Source: Fibrobacter sp. (GTDB lineage: Bacteria; Fibrobacterota; Fibrobacteria; Fibrobacterales; Fibrobacteraceae). Taken from it: a DNA stretch of 13,311 nucleotides. A program made the translations under genes and the position numbers. This document shows, one piece after another, positions 5,798 to 12,831 of the stretch (the first letter of the stretch is position 1; every line of letters starts with the position of its first letter). The notes under the pieces were generated by a model. The model saw nothing but the letters and a program-made list of their open reading frames with translations. It was not told the DNA's origin and ran no database searches. The stretch is taken from the NCBI GenBank assembly GCA_016295375.1, contig JAEDLI010000064.1, positions 1 through 13,311 on the forward strand, given 5' to 3'.

Positions 5798-6958
5798 ATG
5801 CTATTCGAACAAGCCATTGCCCACCAGATTCCGAACTACACCCGCGAAGCCGATTCTCTCCGCGGGGAATCCCTCGCCATGTTCGACTACAAGGACGAGC
5901 TCCGCGTCAAGGATGCCGCCATCCGGGAATTCTGGGACGTGAACCGCCTGGCCGGCAACCCCCAGAAGGTGGTGGCCAGCCCCATGCCCCGCGGTTACCG
6001 CACCACCAGCAAGAGGCGCGTGCACATGGAACCGGGCAACCTGCAGTTCGACCGTCAGGATTCCCTGCTGGAGCCCGACGAACACAACCGTATCTACGAC
6101 TTTCTGTTCGAAAAGTTGATTACGCCGGCCTACAAGCCCCTGGCCTACGCCCTGAACTGGATTATCATTCGCGGCACCTACCAGTACCGGGTGGTGATTT
6201 TCAACATCAAGAAGGTTGACGCCAGCATCGTGCGCAAGCTGAAACTGATTGCCGACGCCCTGCAAAAATCGCCTTTCCACGTGACGGCGGCACACGCCTA
6301 CGTGGATACCACCGAGTCGGATTACTACCTGGAATCCAAACGCCCCACCGAAGGCCTGAACTTCAAGCAGCTTTATGGCCCGCGGGAACTTTCGCTCCCT
6401 CTCGGCAAGTTCAGCCTCCGCTACCCCGTGACCGGTTTCAGCCAGATTAACGAAAGCCAGATCCACAATCTGATCAAGGCAGCGAGCCGCCTGCTCAGCC
6501 TCGGTAAAGAAGACCACTTTCTGGACCTGTACTGCGGTTACGGCCTGTTCAGCTTTGCCCTGGGCGAAGCCGCCAAGGACGTCCTGGGCGTGGAATGGGA
6601 AGGTCCGTCCATCGACTGCGCGAAGGCTTCGGCCAGACACCTCAAAAAACCGTACCGATTTATCGCCGGAAAGATTGACGAAGAATTCGTGCAGACAAGG
6701 CTTCCGCGACCCGTGCCGAACGAACCCGAAAAAATCCTGCTGGACCCGCCCCGAAAGGGCTGCGAACCCGGCGTGATTCACGCCCTTGCCATGCGAAAGC
6801 CCATCCGAGTGGCCCACGTGTTCTGCGGCACCGACGAGATTCCCGCATCCCTGAAAGAGTGGGAACGTTACGGCTACCGCGTGCGCGAAGTGCAGCCCCT
6901 GGACCTGTTCCCCGGCACCCCGCACCTGGAAACCATCGTGATGCTGGAGAGGAAATGA
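5798..6958 (+). CDS. TrmA/RumA-type RNA (uracil-5-)-methyltransferase
   Basis: 386 residues, SAM-dependent m5U methyltransferase family (COG2265-like). In order: a short N-terminal region without the Cys cluster that binds [4Fe-4S] in RlmD/RlmC; FSQIN (214-218), the family F-x-Q-x-N motif; SAM-binding motif I FLDLYCGYGLF (241-251); DPPRKGC (316-322); the presumed nucleophile C343 in HVFCGTDEIPASL (the position of SCNP in relatives); and FPGTPHLETI (371-380), with E378 as the likely catalytic base. It should methylate C5 of a uridine in tRNA or rRNA. The absence of Fe-S Cys favours a TrmA-like protein, but the substrate cannot be told from sequence. The start at 5798 has no Shine-Dalgarno sequence and abuts the heptamer tract. 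The next in-frame ATG (5879) also lacks one. The stop TGA is the first three bases of the downstream heptad element. The gene is probably transcribed separately from the lipoprotein because a terminator intervenes. Confidence 0.88.
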   Translation: MLFEQAIAHQIPNYTREADSLRGESLAMFDYKDELRVKDAAIREFWDVNRLAGNPQKVVASPMPRGYRTTSKRRVHMEPGNLQFDRQDSLLEPDEHNRIYDFLFEKLITPAYKPLAYALNWIIIRGTYQYRVVIFNIKKVDASIVRKLKLIADALQKSPFHVTAAHAYVDTTESDYYLESKRPTEGLNFKQLYGPRELSLPLGKFSLRYPVTGFSQINESQIHNLIKAASRLLSLGKEDHFLDLYCGYGLFSFALGEAAKDVLGVEWEGPSIDCAKASARHLKKPYRFIAGKIDEEFVQTRLPRPVPNEPEKILLDPPRKGCEPGVIHALAMRKPIRVAHVFCGTDEIPASLKEWERYGYRVREVQPLDLFPGTPHLETIVMLERK

Positions 6959-7018
6959 GATGTGAAGTGTGAGATGAGAAATGAAATCATTCTACATTAC
7001 ACACTTCACATTCCGCAT
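6956..7018. repeat. Palindromic intergenic element with 7-bp periodicity
   Basis: Between the methyltransferase and MFS genes. Positions 6960-6971 and 7000-7011 are a perfect 12-bp inverted repeat (ATGTGAAGTGTG/CACACTTCACAT). An inner AATGA/TCATT pair (6980-6984/6987-6991) shares the same axis at 6985.5. Both halves show a 7-bp period: R-T-G starts at 6960, 6967, 6974 and 6981 on the left, and its complement C-A-Y ends at 6990, 6997, 7004, 7011 and 7018 on the right. It is therefore a tandem heptamer tract that reverses orientation at its centre. No T-tract follows, so it is a poor terminator. It might be an interspersed repeat of the host genome. Confidence 0.65.
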
Positions 7019-7035
7019 TATATTGAAGAGGGATT

Positions 7036-8229
7036 ATGCCAGCTGATGTTTTGACAACAGAAAAACCGCCGCTGTGGACCCGGAACTTCGTGACGGTGGC
7101 CGCCGCGAACTTTCTGCTGTTTTTCAGTTTTTACCAGCTGTTGCCGATTCTGCCCCTCTACATTATCGAGAAATTCCAGACCGACAACGCCACCGCAGGC
7201 TTTATCATATCCCTTTACACCATCGGAGCGCTGGCCTGCAGGCCCTTCGCCGGATTTTTGGTGGATACCCTCAGCCGTAAGCCTCTGTACTTCTGGACGT
7301 TCTTCGCCTTTACCGCGTGCTTTCTGGGCTACAAGACGGTGGCCTTCTTGCCCATCCTTGCCGCTGTGCGTTTTGCCCACGGACTTTTCTTCGGGATTTC
7401 CAGCACGGCGAGCAACACCGTGGCCATCGACGCCCTGCCCGCGAGCCGTCGCGGCGAAGGTATCGGCTACTTCGGCATCAGCGTGAACCTGGCTTTCGCC
7501 ACAGGCCCCATGACCGGCATGTTCCTGTACGAGGCCTTCGGTGACACCATCGTGTTTATCATTTCCATCGCTTTGTGCATCATCGGCCTTGTCCTGGTGC
7601 AGACTTTAAACGTTCCCCGCAAGGAGAAAAAGCCCCACGCGCCCCTTTCGCTGGACCGGTTTTTCTTGACCCGCGCCGTCCCGCAGTTTGCAAACTTTAT
7701 CTTCGTGGGTTTTGCCTACGGGCCCGTCACGAACTACATTGCGCTCTACGCCCAGGAACTGGGCATCGGCGGCTCCGGCTGGTTCTACGCCCTGATTGCG
7801 TCAGGTCTTATTTTGAACCGGGTGATGACGGGGCGGCTCATCGACAAGGGCTACCTGATTCACCTGGTGGGTACTGGCATGACCCTGAACGTGGCGGCCT
7901 ACTTTATCTTGGCCTTTAGCCACTCCCCCGTCACCTTCTTTGTGGCGGCATTCCTGATTGGCACGAGCCTCGGGCTTATATTCCCGGGGTATCAGACCAT
8001 GTGCGTGAACCTGGCACGCCACGACCAGCGGGGCACGGCCAACAGCACCTACCTCTCCGGCTGGGATATCGGCATTGGGGCTGGCATTTTGGCGGGCGGC
8101 TCCATGGCGGAGCATTTCGGAAACCACCAGCCCGTATTCTTGGTCTGCGCCGTGGCGCTGGTGATTGCGGATATCCTCTACTTCGCCTGGACTTCAAGGC
8201 ATTACTTGAAGAACAAGCTGGAAGGGTAA
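7036..8229 (+). CDS. Major facilitator superfamily transporter
   Basis: 397 residues, typical for a 12-helix MFS permease. Hydrophobic segments are visible at about 18-45, 53-78, 84-100, 103-130, 145-165, 171-190, 215-238, 248-262, 274-295, 299-316, 340-356 and 366-386. A motif-A-like loop RPFAGFLVDTLSRKPLYF (69-86) lies between helices 2 and 3, and helix 4 carries AVRFAHGLFFGISSTASNTVAIDALPASRRGEG with the conserved Arg. The central cytoplasmic loop (about 192-212) is basic. It resembles AraJ/YttB-like efflux permeases of unknown substrate. It has a ribosome binding site GAAGAGGG at 7025-7032 just before the ATG at 7036. It lies 77 bp after the methyltransferase gene with the palindromic element between them, and converges on the SDR gene with an 18-bp gap and no clear terminator. 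Confidence 0.87.
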   Translation: MPADVLTTEKPPLWTRNFVTVAAANFLLFFSFYQLLPILPLYIIEKFQTDNATAGFIISLYTIGALACRPFAGFLVDTLSRKPLYFWTFFAFTACFLGYKTVAFLPILAAVRFAHGLFFGISSTASNTVAIDALPASRRGEGIGYFGISVNLAFATGPMTGMFLYEAFGDTIVFIISIALCIIGLVLVQTLNVPRKEKKPHAPLSLDRFFLTRAVPQFANFIFVGFAYGPVTNYIALYAQELGIGGSGWFYALIASGLILNRVMTGRLIDKGYLIHLVGTGMTLNVAAYFILAFSHSPVTFFVAAFLIGTSLGLIFPGYQTMCVNLARHDQRGTANSTYLSGWDIGIGAGILAGGSMAEHFGNHQPVFLVCAVALVIADILYFAWTSRHYLKNKLEG

Positions 8230-8247
8230 AATTTTTATCGGACGTCT

Positions 8248-8973
8248 TTAAAAAAGTTCGTCCACCTTCGTCAGGGCGAGGACGCGGTTGTAGATGATTC
8301 GCTTGCCCTTGACGCCGTCGGTTGCACAGATATGGTCCGTAGGCGGTTTCAAGAGGGATGCTACCAGATGGGCGGCTACGGTTTCGGCGTGAACCGGTCG
8401 CACGTAGGCCGGGATCCATTCCGGATGGGCCCCGATGGTCTTTTGCAGAAGTTCTTCGCCAAAGCGCTTGTCCTTGTGCTTGCCCAAAAGCAGGGAGGGA
8501 CGCACTAGGGTAAGCGTTTCGAAATTCATCATGGTAAGGCCTTCTTCTAGCAAGCCCTTGAGACGGTTGTAGAAGAAAGGCGAATGGCTGTCTGCCCCCT
8601 GGGCGCTGACGCACAGAAAATTCTTAACTCCTGCACTTTTGGCAATGGCCGCCAGCGAAAGAGGAAGCCGAACATCCACTTTTTCTTGTGCAACTTTGCT
8701 GCCGGCCTGCTTTTTAGTTGTGCCGAGGCAGCATATAACAGCATCGCAACCGAGAAATCCAGCCATAAGGACCTGACGGTAGGTCCCGCTCACTTGTTCA
8801 AAATCTACCGGCTCAAAGTGTATCTTGGAAGCTCCCTGGGTTATTCCAAGAGCTTGTAAATCTGGCACGGTTCGCACCGGGCAATGGACATGCACTACCT
8901 GCGAAAGCCGTGCAAGCAGGCTCAAAACGTTTTTCCCCACCAGTCCGGTGGAACCAAGAAGTGCGACTTTCAT
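8248..8973 (-). CDS. Atypical SDR / HTATIP2-like NAD(P)-binding protein
   Basis: 241 residues. An N-terminal Rossmann fold has the dinucleotide motif GSTGLVG (7-13). The strand CDAVICCLGTT (76-86) is followed by a Lys-rich loop. SAQGADSHSPFFYNRLKG (123-140) contains the Y135/K139 pair of the SDR active-site pattern. RPSLLLGKHKDKR (158-170) matches the substrate-side motif of HTATIP2/TIP30-like proteins, and R192-PVHAETVA follows. The cofactor is probably NADPH or NADH, and the substrate is unknown. It starts 9 bp after the stop codon of the histidine-phosphatase lipoprotein gene, so the two probably share a transcript. A GGCGG just before the ATG at 8973 may act as a close ribosome binding site. 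It converges on the MFS gene. Confidence 0.85.
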   Translation of the reverse strand: MKVALLGSTGLVGKNVLSLLARLSQVVHVHCPVRTVPDLQALGITQGASKIHFEPVDFEQVSGTYRQVLMAGFLGCDAVICCLGTTKKQAGSKVAQEKVDVRLPLSLAAIAKSAGVKNFLCVSAQGADSHSPFFYNRLKGLLEEGLTMMNFETLTLVRPSLLLGKHKDKRFGEELLQKTIGAHPEWIPAYVRPVHAETVAAHLVASLLKPPTDHICATDGVKGKRIIYNRVLALTKVDELF

Positions 8974-8982
8974 ACCGCCGTT

Positions 8983-9981
8983 TTATTCTTCAGTTGTCGG
9001 CGTATTAGCCGCCGGTCTCGTAGCGTTGGGATTCGTCTTGGACTGCATCATGAACCCGACATCTGTGCCCCGAACAGGATACAGTTCCACCTGATTATCT
9101 GCGTTGACCACTACGGCTATTCCAGACAGGTAATTCACCCAGCGCCTGGTTTTGTAGAAGTTCACATCGGCAGTCCTGTTACTTGCATAAACCACAAGAG
9201 GCTCTATGAGAAGATCATGTGTAACAAGAACGCTGACCCGTTTCCATTGGTTCATGTTGGCAACGATATTTTTCATGACAAACTGGCTTCCCCGTTCAAA
9301 AAGGTCATAAAAAAGAGGCGCTATCTCTTGAGCATAGTAATCTTCTCCATAAGCATATACGGCTATTATTTTCCAACTTCCGCCAATCAAACTGGAAAAA
9401 GAATCCAGGCTATCCGAAGAAACTGTCAAGAAATAACTTCCGTTCAGCAAGTCGGCCTGGGTTTCCGTGACACTACCTGTTTCACCGCGCCCCTTGGCGA
9501 TATTATTACACGTTTCGCGAGTACGGATAAAGTCCGTAGAAGCATAATAGAACGACTCATCTCCACCTGCAAGTTTTTTTCCAAGATCAATCGCCTGCTG
9601 CACCCCTACTTCGGTCAAGGGAGATTCTGGCCCAAGGCCCGATTCACGTTCCGCATGGCGCAGAACGAAGGCTATCTTATAACTAGACGGAGCGGCCTTG
9701 TAGATATCGGCTACGTCGAAAAACCCATTGCTGTCGGCAACCACGGACAAGGACCTTTCCGTGGTAATAGTTGCAGATATCGCCGCTTCGCTTGTGGAAG
9801 ATTGCTCGGTTCCTGCCCTGTCACCCGATTCTGTTTCCGAAGAAGATCCAGAAGTCTGTTCTGTATTCGGGTCTGCGGGAGATCCGCTTGAAGAATCGTC
9901 TCCGCAGGCAGTGGCCGAAATTAAAAATAGGGCGATGCAGGCTGCACCCAAAAGCTTGATCGTCTTTTTGCTCCAGTCCAT
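8983..9981 (-). CDS. Lipoprotein-anchored histidine phosphatase family protein
   Basis: 332 residues. Signal peptide 1-25 ends in lipobox S-A-T-A-C with acyl-Cys 26, and the mature protein begins CGDDSSSGS. Residues 27-70 are a Ser/Thr/Glu/Gly-rich linker. The catalytic domain (about 100-305) has the superfamily signature FVLRHAERE (R108, H109, where H109 would be the phosphorylated His). It also has PLTEVGVQQA (121-130), ASTDFIRTRETC (147-158, with R153 the second phosphate-binding Arg) and the distal LVTHD (H255). A Thr/Pro/Asn-rich tail closes the protein. Membrane anchoring outside the cytoplasm is expected from the signal; the substrate is unknown (a phosphomonoester, perhaps a sugar phosphate, as inference). 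The start at 9981 has a GAGGA site 5 nt upstream. The SDR gene follows after 9 bp. Confidence 0.87.
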   Translation of the reverse strand: MDWSKKTIKLLGAACIALFLISATACGDDSSSGSPADPNTEQTSGSSSETESGDRAGTEQSSTSEAAISATITTERSLSVVADSNGFFDVADIYKAAPSSYKIAFVLRHAERESGLGPESPLTEVGVQQAIDLGKKLAGGDESFYYASTDFIRTRETCNNIAKGRGETGSVTETQADLLNGSYFLTVSSDSLDSFSSLIGGSWKIIAVYAYGEDYYAQEIAPLFYDLFERGSQFVMKNIVANMNQWKRVSVLVTHDLLIEPLVVYASNRTADVNFYKTRRWVNYLSGIAVVVNADNQVELYPVRGTDVGFMMQSKTNPNATRPAANTPTTEE

Positions 9982-10228
9982 ATTTCCTCACGTCTTTTCT
10001 CCCTAATTTAATTTTTTTTGCTTTTGCGGGAGGGCGTGAAGTGGCTGTGCCATTCGAAAGGGGCATGTGCCCCTTTTGAACGCAAAAAAGGCCGGTGAGC
10101 ATGGCGAACATTAGGGCTTTTTATAGCGCAAGGGCCCGACCCGCGAAGCGGAGCCCGCCCATATCCAGGCAAAGATTTCTAAATTTTCCCTCGTGAATTT
10201 TCAACCCTAAAACCATAGGCTTAATTTT
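9982..10228. other. Divergent intergenic region with two hairpins
   Basis: 247 bp between the leftward histidine-phosphatase gene and rightward glgP. It contains the stem-loop at 10053-10080 (separate entry) and a GC-rich segment at 10132-10160 with CCGC-GAA-GCGG (10141-10151) flanked by GGGC (10132-10135) and GCCC (10153-10156). The core GCGAAGC (10143-10149) is a sequence known to form an unusually stable DNA mini-hairpin. The remainder is AT-rich near both genes. No sigma-70 promoter pair stands out. The leader of glgP has only a weak AGG (10216-10218) as ribosome binding site. Confidence 0.55.
10053..10080. repeat. 13-bp inverted repeat (hairpin) upstream of glgP
   Basis: Left arm TTCGAAAGGGGCA (10053-10065), 2-nt centre, right arm TGCCCCTTTTGAA (10068-10080), with one G/T mismatch that would be a G-U pair in RNA. 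It lies between two divergent starts, where neither adjacent gene needs a terminator. It may be an operator, part of the leader of one gene, or an attenuator-like structure. Role unknown. Confidence 0.6.
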
Positions 10229-12703
10229 ATGGCAAAAGCATCTAAGAAGGCTGTAGAAGCCCCGGTTCTCGGAACCGACGCGGAATCCTTCCGCAAGGCG
10301 TTCACCGACCATATCAACCACACGCTGGCCCGCAGCATGGACACCGTCACCGACCATGAGAAGTTCCTGGCCGTGGCCTACGCCGTGCGCGACCGTCTGG
10401 TGGACCGCTGGATCAAGACCCAGGAGACTTATTACGAGAAAGACGTGAAGCGCGTCTATTACCTGTCACTGGAATTCCTGATTGGCCGTACCCTCGGCAA
10501 CTCCGTGCTGAACCTGGATGTGGAGAGCGCCGTGACCGAAGCCCTGGACGAAGTGGGCATGACCCTCGAAGAACTCCGCGAGCAGGAAGTGGATGCAGGT
10601 CTGGGTAACGGCGGCCTCGGCCGCCTGGCCGCCTGCTTCCTGGATTCCATGGCCACTCTGGAACTGCCCGCCACCGGTATGGGCATCCGCTACGAATACG
10701 GTATGTTCAGCCAGAAGATCGTGAACGGCGAACAGGAAGAACAGCCCGACAACTGGCTGCGCCTGCCGAACCCCTGGGAAATCGCCCGCCCGGCCAACGC
10801 CATCAAGGTGCCTTTCTACGGTTACGTGGTGAGCTGGACCGACGAGAACGGCAAGCTCCGCAACCGCTGGGAAACCAAGGACTACGTGCTGGCCCTGCCT
10901 TACGACACTCCGATTCCGGGCTACAAGAACAACACCGTGAACAACCTGCGTCTCTGGAGCGCCAAATCGACGGACGACTTCGGTCTCAGCTACTTCAACA
11001 ACGGCGACTACATCGCCGCCGTGCAAGACATGGAACTTTCCGAGACCATCTCCAAGGTGCTGTACCCCAACGATTCCTCCATGAACGGCAAGGAACTGCG
11101 CCTCAAGCAGCAGTACTTCCTGTGCTCCGCCTCCCTGCAGGATATTATCAAACGTTTCAAGAAGCTCCACGAGAATGACTGGAAGAAGTTCCCCGAGAAG
11201 GTGGCGATCCAGCTGAACGACACCCACCCGGCAATTTCCATCGCCGAAATGATGCGTATCCTCTTGGACATCGAAGGTCTGGAATGGGACGAGGCCTGGG
11301 ACATTGTGACCCACACCTTCGCTTACACGAACCACACCCTGATGCCGGAAGCTCTGGAAAAGTGGCCCGTCAGCCTGTTCGAGAACCTGCTGCCCCGCCA
11401 CCTGCAGATCATCTACGAAATCAACGCCCGGTTCCTCCGCATGGTCAGCATGAAGTGGCCCGGCGACAACGACCGTCTTGCCCGCATGAGCCTTATCGAA
11501 GAAGGCGGCTGCAAGATGGTCCGCATGGCCTACCTCTCCATCGTGGGTTCCTTTGCCGTGAACGGCGTGGCCGCCCTCCACAGCGACCTGCTGAAGACCA
11601 CCCTCTTCAAGGACTTCTACGAACTTTGGCCCGAAAAGTTCAACAACAAGACCAACGGCGTCACACCCCGTCGCTGGGTCCGCAAGGCGAATCCAGCCAT
11701 GTCCGAGCTCATCACCAAGAAGATTGGCGACAGCTGGGTCAAGGACCTGGACGACCTGAAGAAGCTGGAAAAGTTCGCCAAGGACGCCGCCTTCCAGAAG
11801 GAATTCATGGCGGTCAAGAAGCAGAACAAGGAACGCCTGGCCAAGTACCTGAAGGAAACCCAGGGCGTGGACGTGGATACCAATACGTTCTTCGACGTGC
11901 AGGTGAAGCGCATTCACGAATACAAGCGCCAGCTCCTGAACATCTTGCATGCCATCCACCTGTATATCCAGCTGAAGGGCGGCAAGGAAATCATGCCCCG
12001 CACCATCATGATCGGCGGTAAGTCCGCTCCCGGTTACTGGATGGCCAAGCAGATTATCCGCCTTGCCAACGCCGTGGCCGCCATCATCGACGCCGACCCG
12101 GTCTGCAAGGGCAAGCTGAAGATGGTGTTCCTGGAGAACTACCGCGTGTCCTTCGCCGAAAAGATCATTCCGGCAGCTGACCTTTCCGAACAGATTTCCA
12201 CCGCGGGCACTGAAGCTTCCGGTACCGGCAACATGAAGTTCGCCTTGAACGGCGCGCTCACCATCGGTACACTGGACGGCGCCAACGTGGAAATGAAGGA
12301 AGAAGTAGGCGACGAAAACATCTTCATCTTCGGCCTCACCGTGGAAGAAGTGACCGACCTGCTGGCCAAGGGCTACCGCCCCCGCGACTTCTACGAGAAG
12401 GACGACGACCTGCGTCGCGTCATCGACCTGATCGGTTCAGGCTTCTTCAGCCCCGACCGTCCGGAACTGTTCAAGCACATTGCAGACAAACTCCTGACCC
12501 ACGACCCCTACATGCTCTGCGCCGACTTCCGCAGCTACGTGGACATGCAGGTCAAAGTGGCGAAGGAATACCAGAACAAGAAGGCTTGGGCCGAAAAGGC
12601 AATCCTCAACGTGGCTCGCATGGGCAAGTTCAGTTCCGACCGTACCATCAAGCAGTACGCCGAAGAAATCTGGAACGCCAAGGCCTGCAGCATCAAGCTG
12701 TAA
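10229..12703 (+). CDS. glgP: Glycogen/alpha-glucan phosphorylase (GT35)
   Basis: 824 residues, normal for bacterial glycogen phosphorylase (EC 2.4.1.1), the cytoplasmic enzyme that releases glucose-1-phosphate from alpha-1,4-glucans with pyridoxal phosphate. Clear family landmarks: YYLSLEFLIGRTLGNS near the N-terminus, GLGNGGLGRLAACFLDS (from 124), AIQLNDTHPAI, NKTNGVTPRRW, DVQVKRIHEYKRQLLN, and the PLP site EASGTGNMKFALNGALTIG with the Schiff-base Lys at 670, followed by LDGANVE. A short Lys/Ala-rich extension (about 15 residues) precedes the conserved part. Codon use is strongly biased to C- or G-ending codons, consistent with high expression. The start at 10229 has only a weak ribosome binding site. 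It is probably monocistronic, with a divergent neighbour upstream and a terminator at 12776-12800. Glycogen turnover fits the physiology of Fibrobacter. Confidence 0.97.
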   Translation: MAKASKKAVEAPVLGTDAESFRKAFTDHINHTLARSMDTVTDHEKFLAVAYAVRDRLVDRWIKTQETYYEKDVKRVYYLSLEFLIGRTLGNSVLNLDVESAVTEALDEVGMTLEELREQEVDAGLGNGGLGRLAACFLDSMATLELPATGMGIRYEYGMFSQKIVNGEQEEQPDNWLRLPNPWEIARPANAIKVPFYGYVVSWTDENGKLRNRWETKDYVLALPYDTPIPGYKNNTVNNLRLWSAKSTDDFGLSYFNNGDYIAAVQDMELSETISKVLYPNDSSMNGKELRLKQQYFLCSASLQDIIKRFKKLHENDWKKFPEKVAIQLNDTHPAISIAEMMRILLDIEGLEWDEAWDIVTHTFAYTNHTLMPEALEKWPVSLFENLLPRHLQIIYEINARFLRMVSMKWPGDNDRLARMSLIEEGGCKMVRMAYLSIVGSFAVNGVAALHSDLLKTTLFKDFYELWPEKFNNKTNGVTPRRWVRKANPAMSELITKKIGDSWVKDLDDLKKLEKFAKDAAFQKEFMAVKKQNKERLAKYLKETQGVDVDTNTFFDVQVKRIHEYKRQLLNILHAIHLYIQLKGGKEIMPRTIMIGGKSAPGYWMAKQIIRLANAVAAIIDADPVCKGKLKMVFLENYRVSFAEKIIPAADLSEQISTAGTEASGTGNMKFALNGALTIGTLDGANVEMKEEVGDENIFIFGLTVEEVTDLLAKGYRPRDFYEKDDDLRRVIDLIGSGFFSPDRPELFKHIADKLLTHDPYMLCADFRSYVDMQVKVAKEYQNKKAWAEKAILNVARMGKFSSDRTIKQYAEEIWNAKACSIKL

Positions 12704-12714
12704 CCTTCCTAAGT

Positions 12715-12758
12715 GTCATCCTGAGCGAAGTGCCGCGAGGCACGAAGCGAAGGATCTA
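12715..12758. repeat. Palindromic element with GNRA loop downstream of glgP
   Basis: From GTCATCC to GGATCTA. The outer arms ATCCT/AGGAT (12718-12722/12751-12755) and inner arms GTGCC/GGCAC (12730-12734/12739-12743) share one axis at 12736.5, with a GCGA (GNRA) loop. The symmetric 7x7 middle can pair as G-A, A-G, G-C, C-G, G-A, A-A, A-G, so sheared purine pairs could continue the helix. From memory, elements with GTCATCCTGAGCG at one end and GAAGGATCT at the other occur as interspersed intergenic repeats in several bacteria. It would be transcribed at the 3' end of the glgP message. Confidence 0.6.
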
Positions 12759-12770
12759 GACCAGAATGTT

Positions 12771-12800
12771 AAAAGTCCCGCGATGGCTCGCGGGATTTTT
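12771..12800. terminator. Probable bidirectional intrinsic terminator
   Basis: 8-bp perfect stem TCCCGCGA (12776-12783)/TCGCGGGA (12788-12795) with a TGGC loop, preceded by AAAA (12771-12774) and followed by TTTTT (12796-12800). It therefore has a T-tract on either strand and can serve both glgP (+) and the convergent ATPase gene (-) that ends at 12832. Confidence 0.85.
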
Positions 12801-12831
12801 GATATACAGGACTTCTCCAAAGAAACCGTTT

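Noticed and set aside
5801..6925. Long open frame (374 codons) on the minus strand inside the methyltransferase gene
   Set aside because: The plus-strand protein shows every methyltransferase motif, and the antisense frame shows none.
6956..7018. Intrinsic terminator after the methyltransferase gene
   Set aside because: The stem is AT-rich, has a long interior, and is not followed by a T-tract, so it is better described as a repeat element.
8884..9891. Open frame of 335 codons on the plus strand opposite the histidine phosphatase gene
   Set aside because: The minus strand encodes a signal peptide, lipobox and catalytic motifs, while the plus-strand frame gives a Cys/Arg-rich product with no domain.
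10466..11959. Long open frame (497 codons) on the minus strand inside glgP
   Set aside because: It is antisense to a clear glycogen phosphorylase and arises from the strong C/G third-position bias. Its product is Val/Gly/His/Gln-rich with no recognisable domain.
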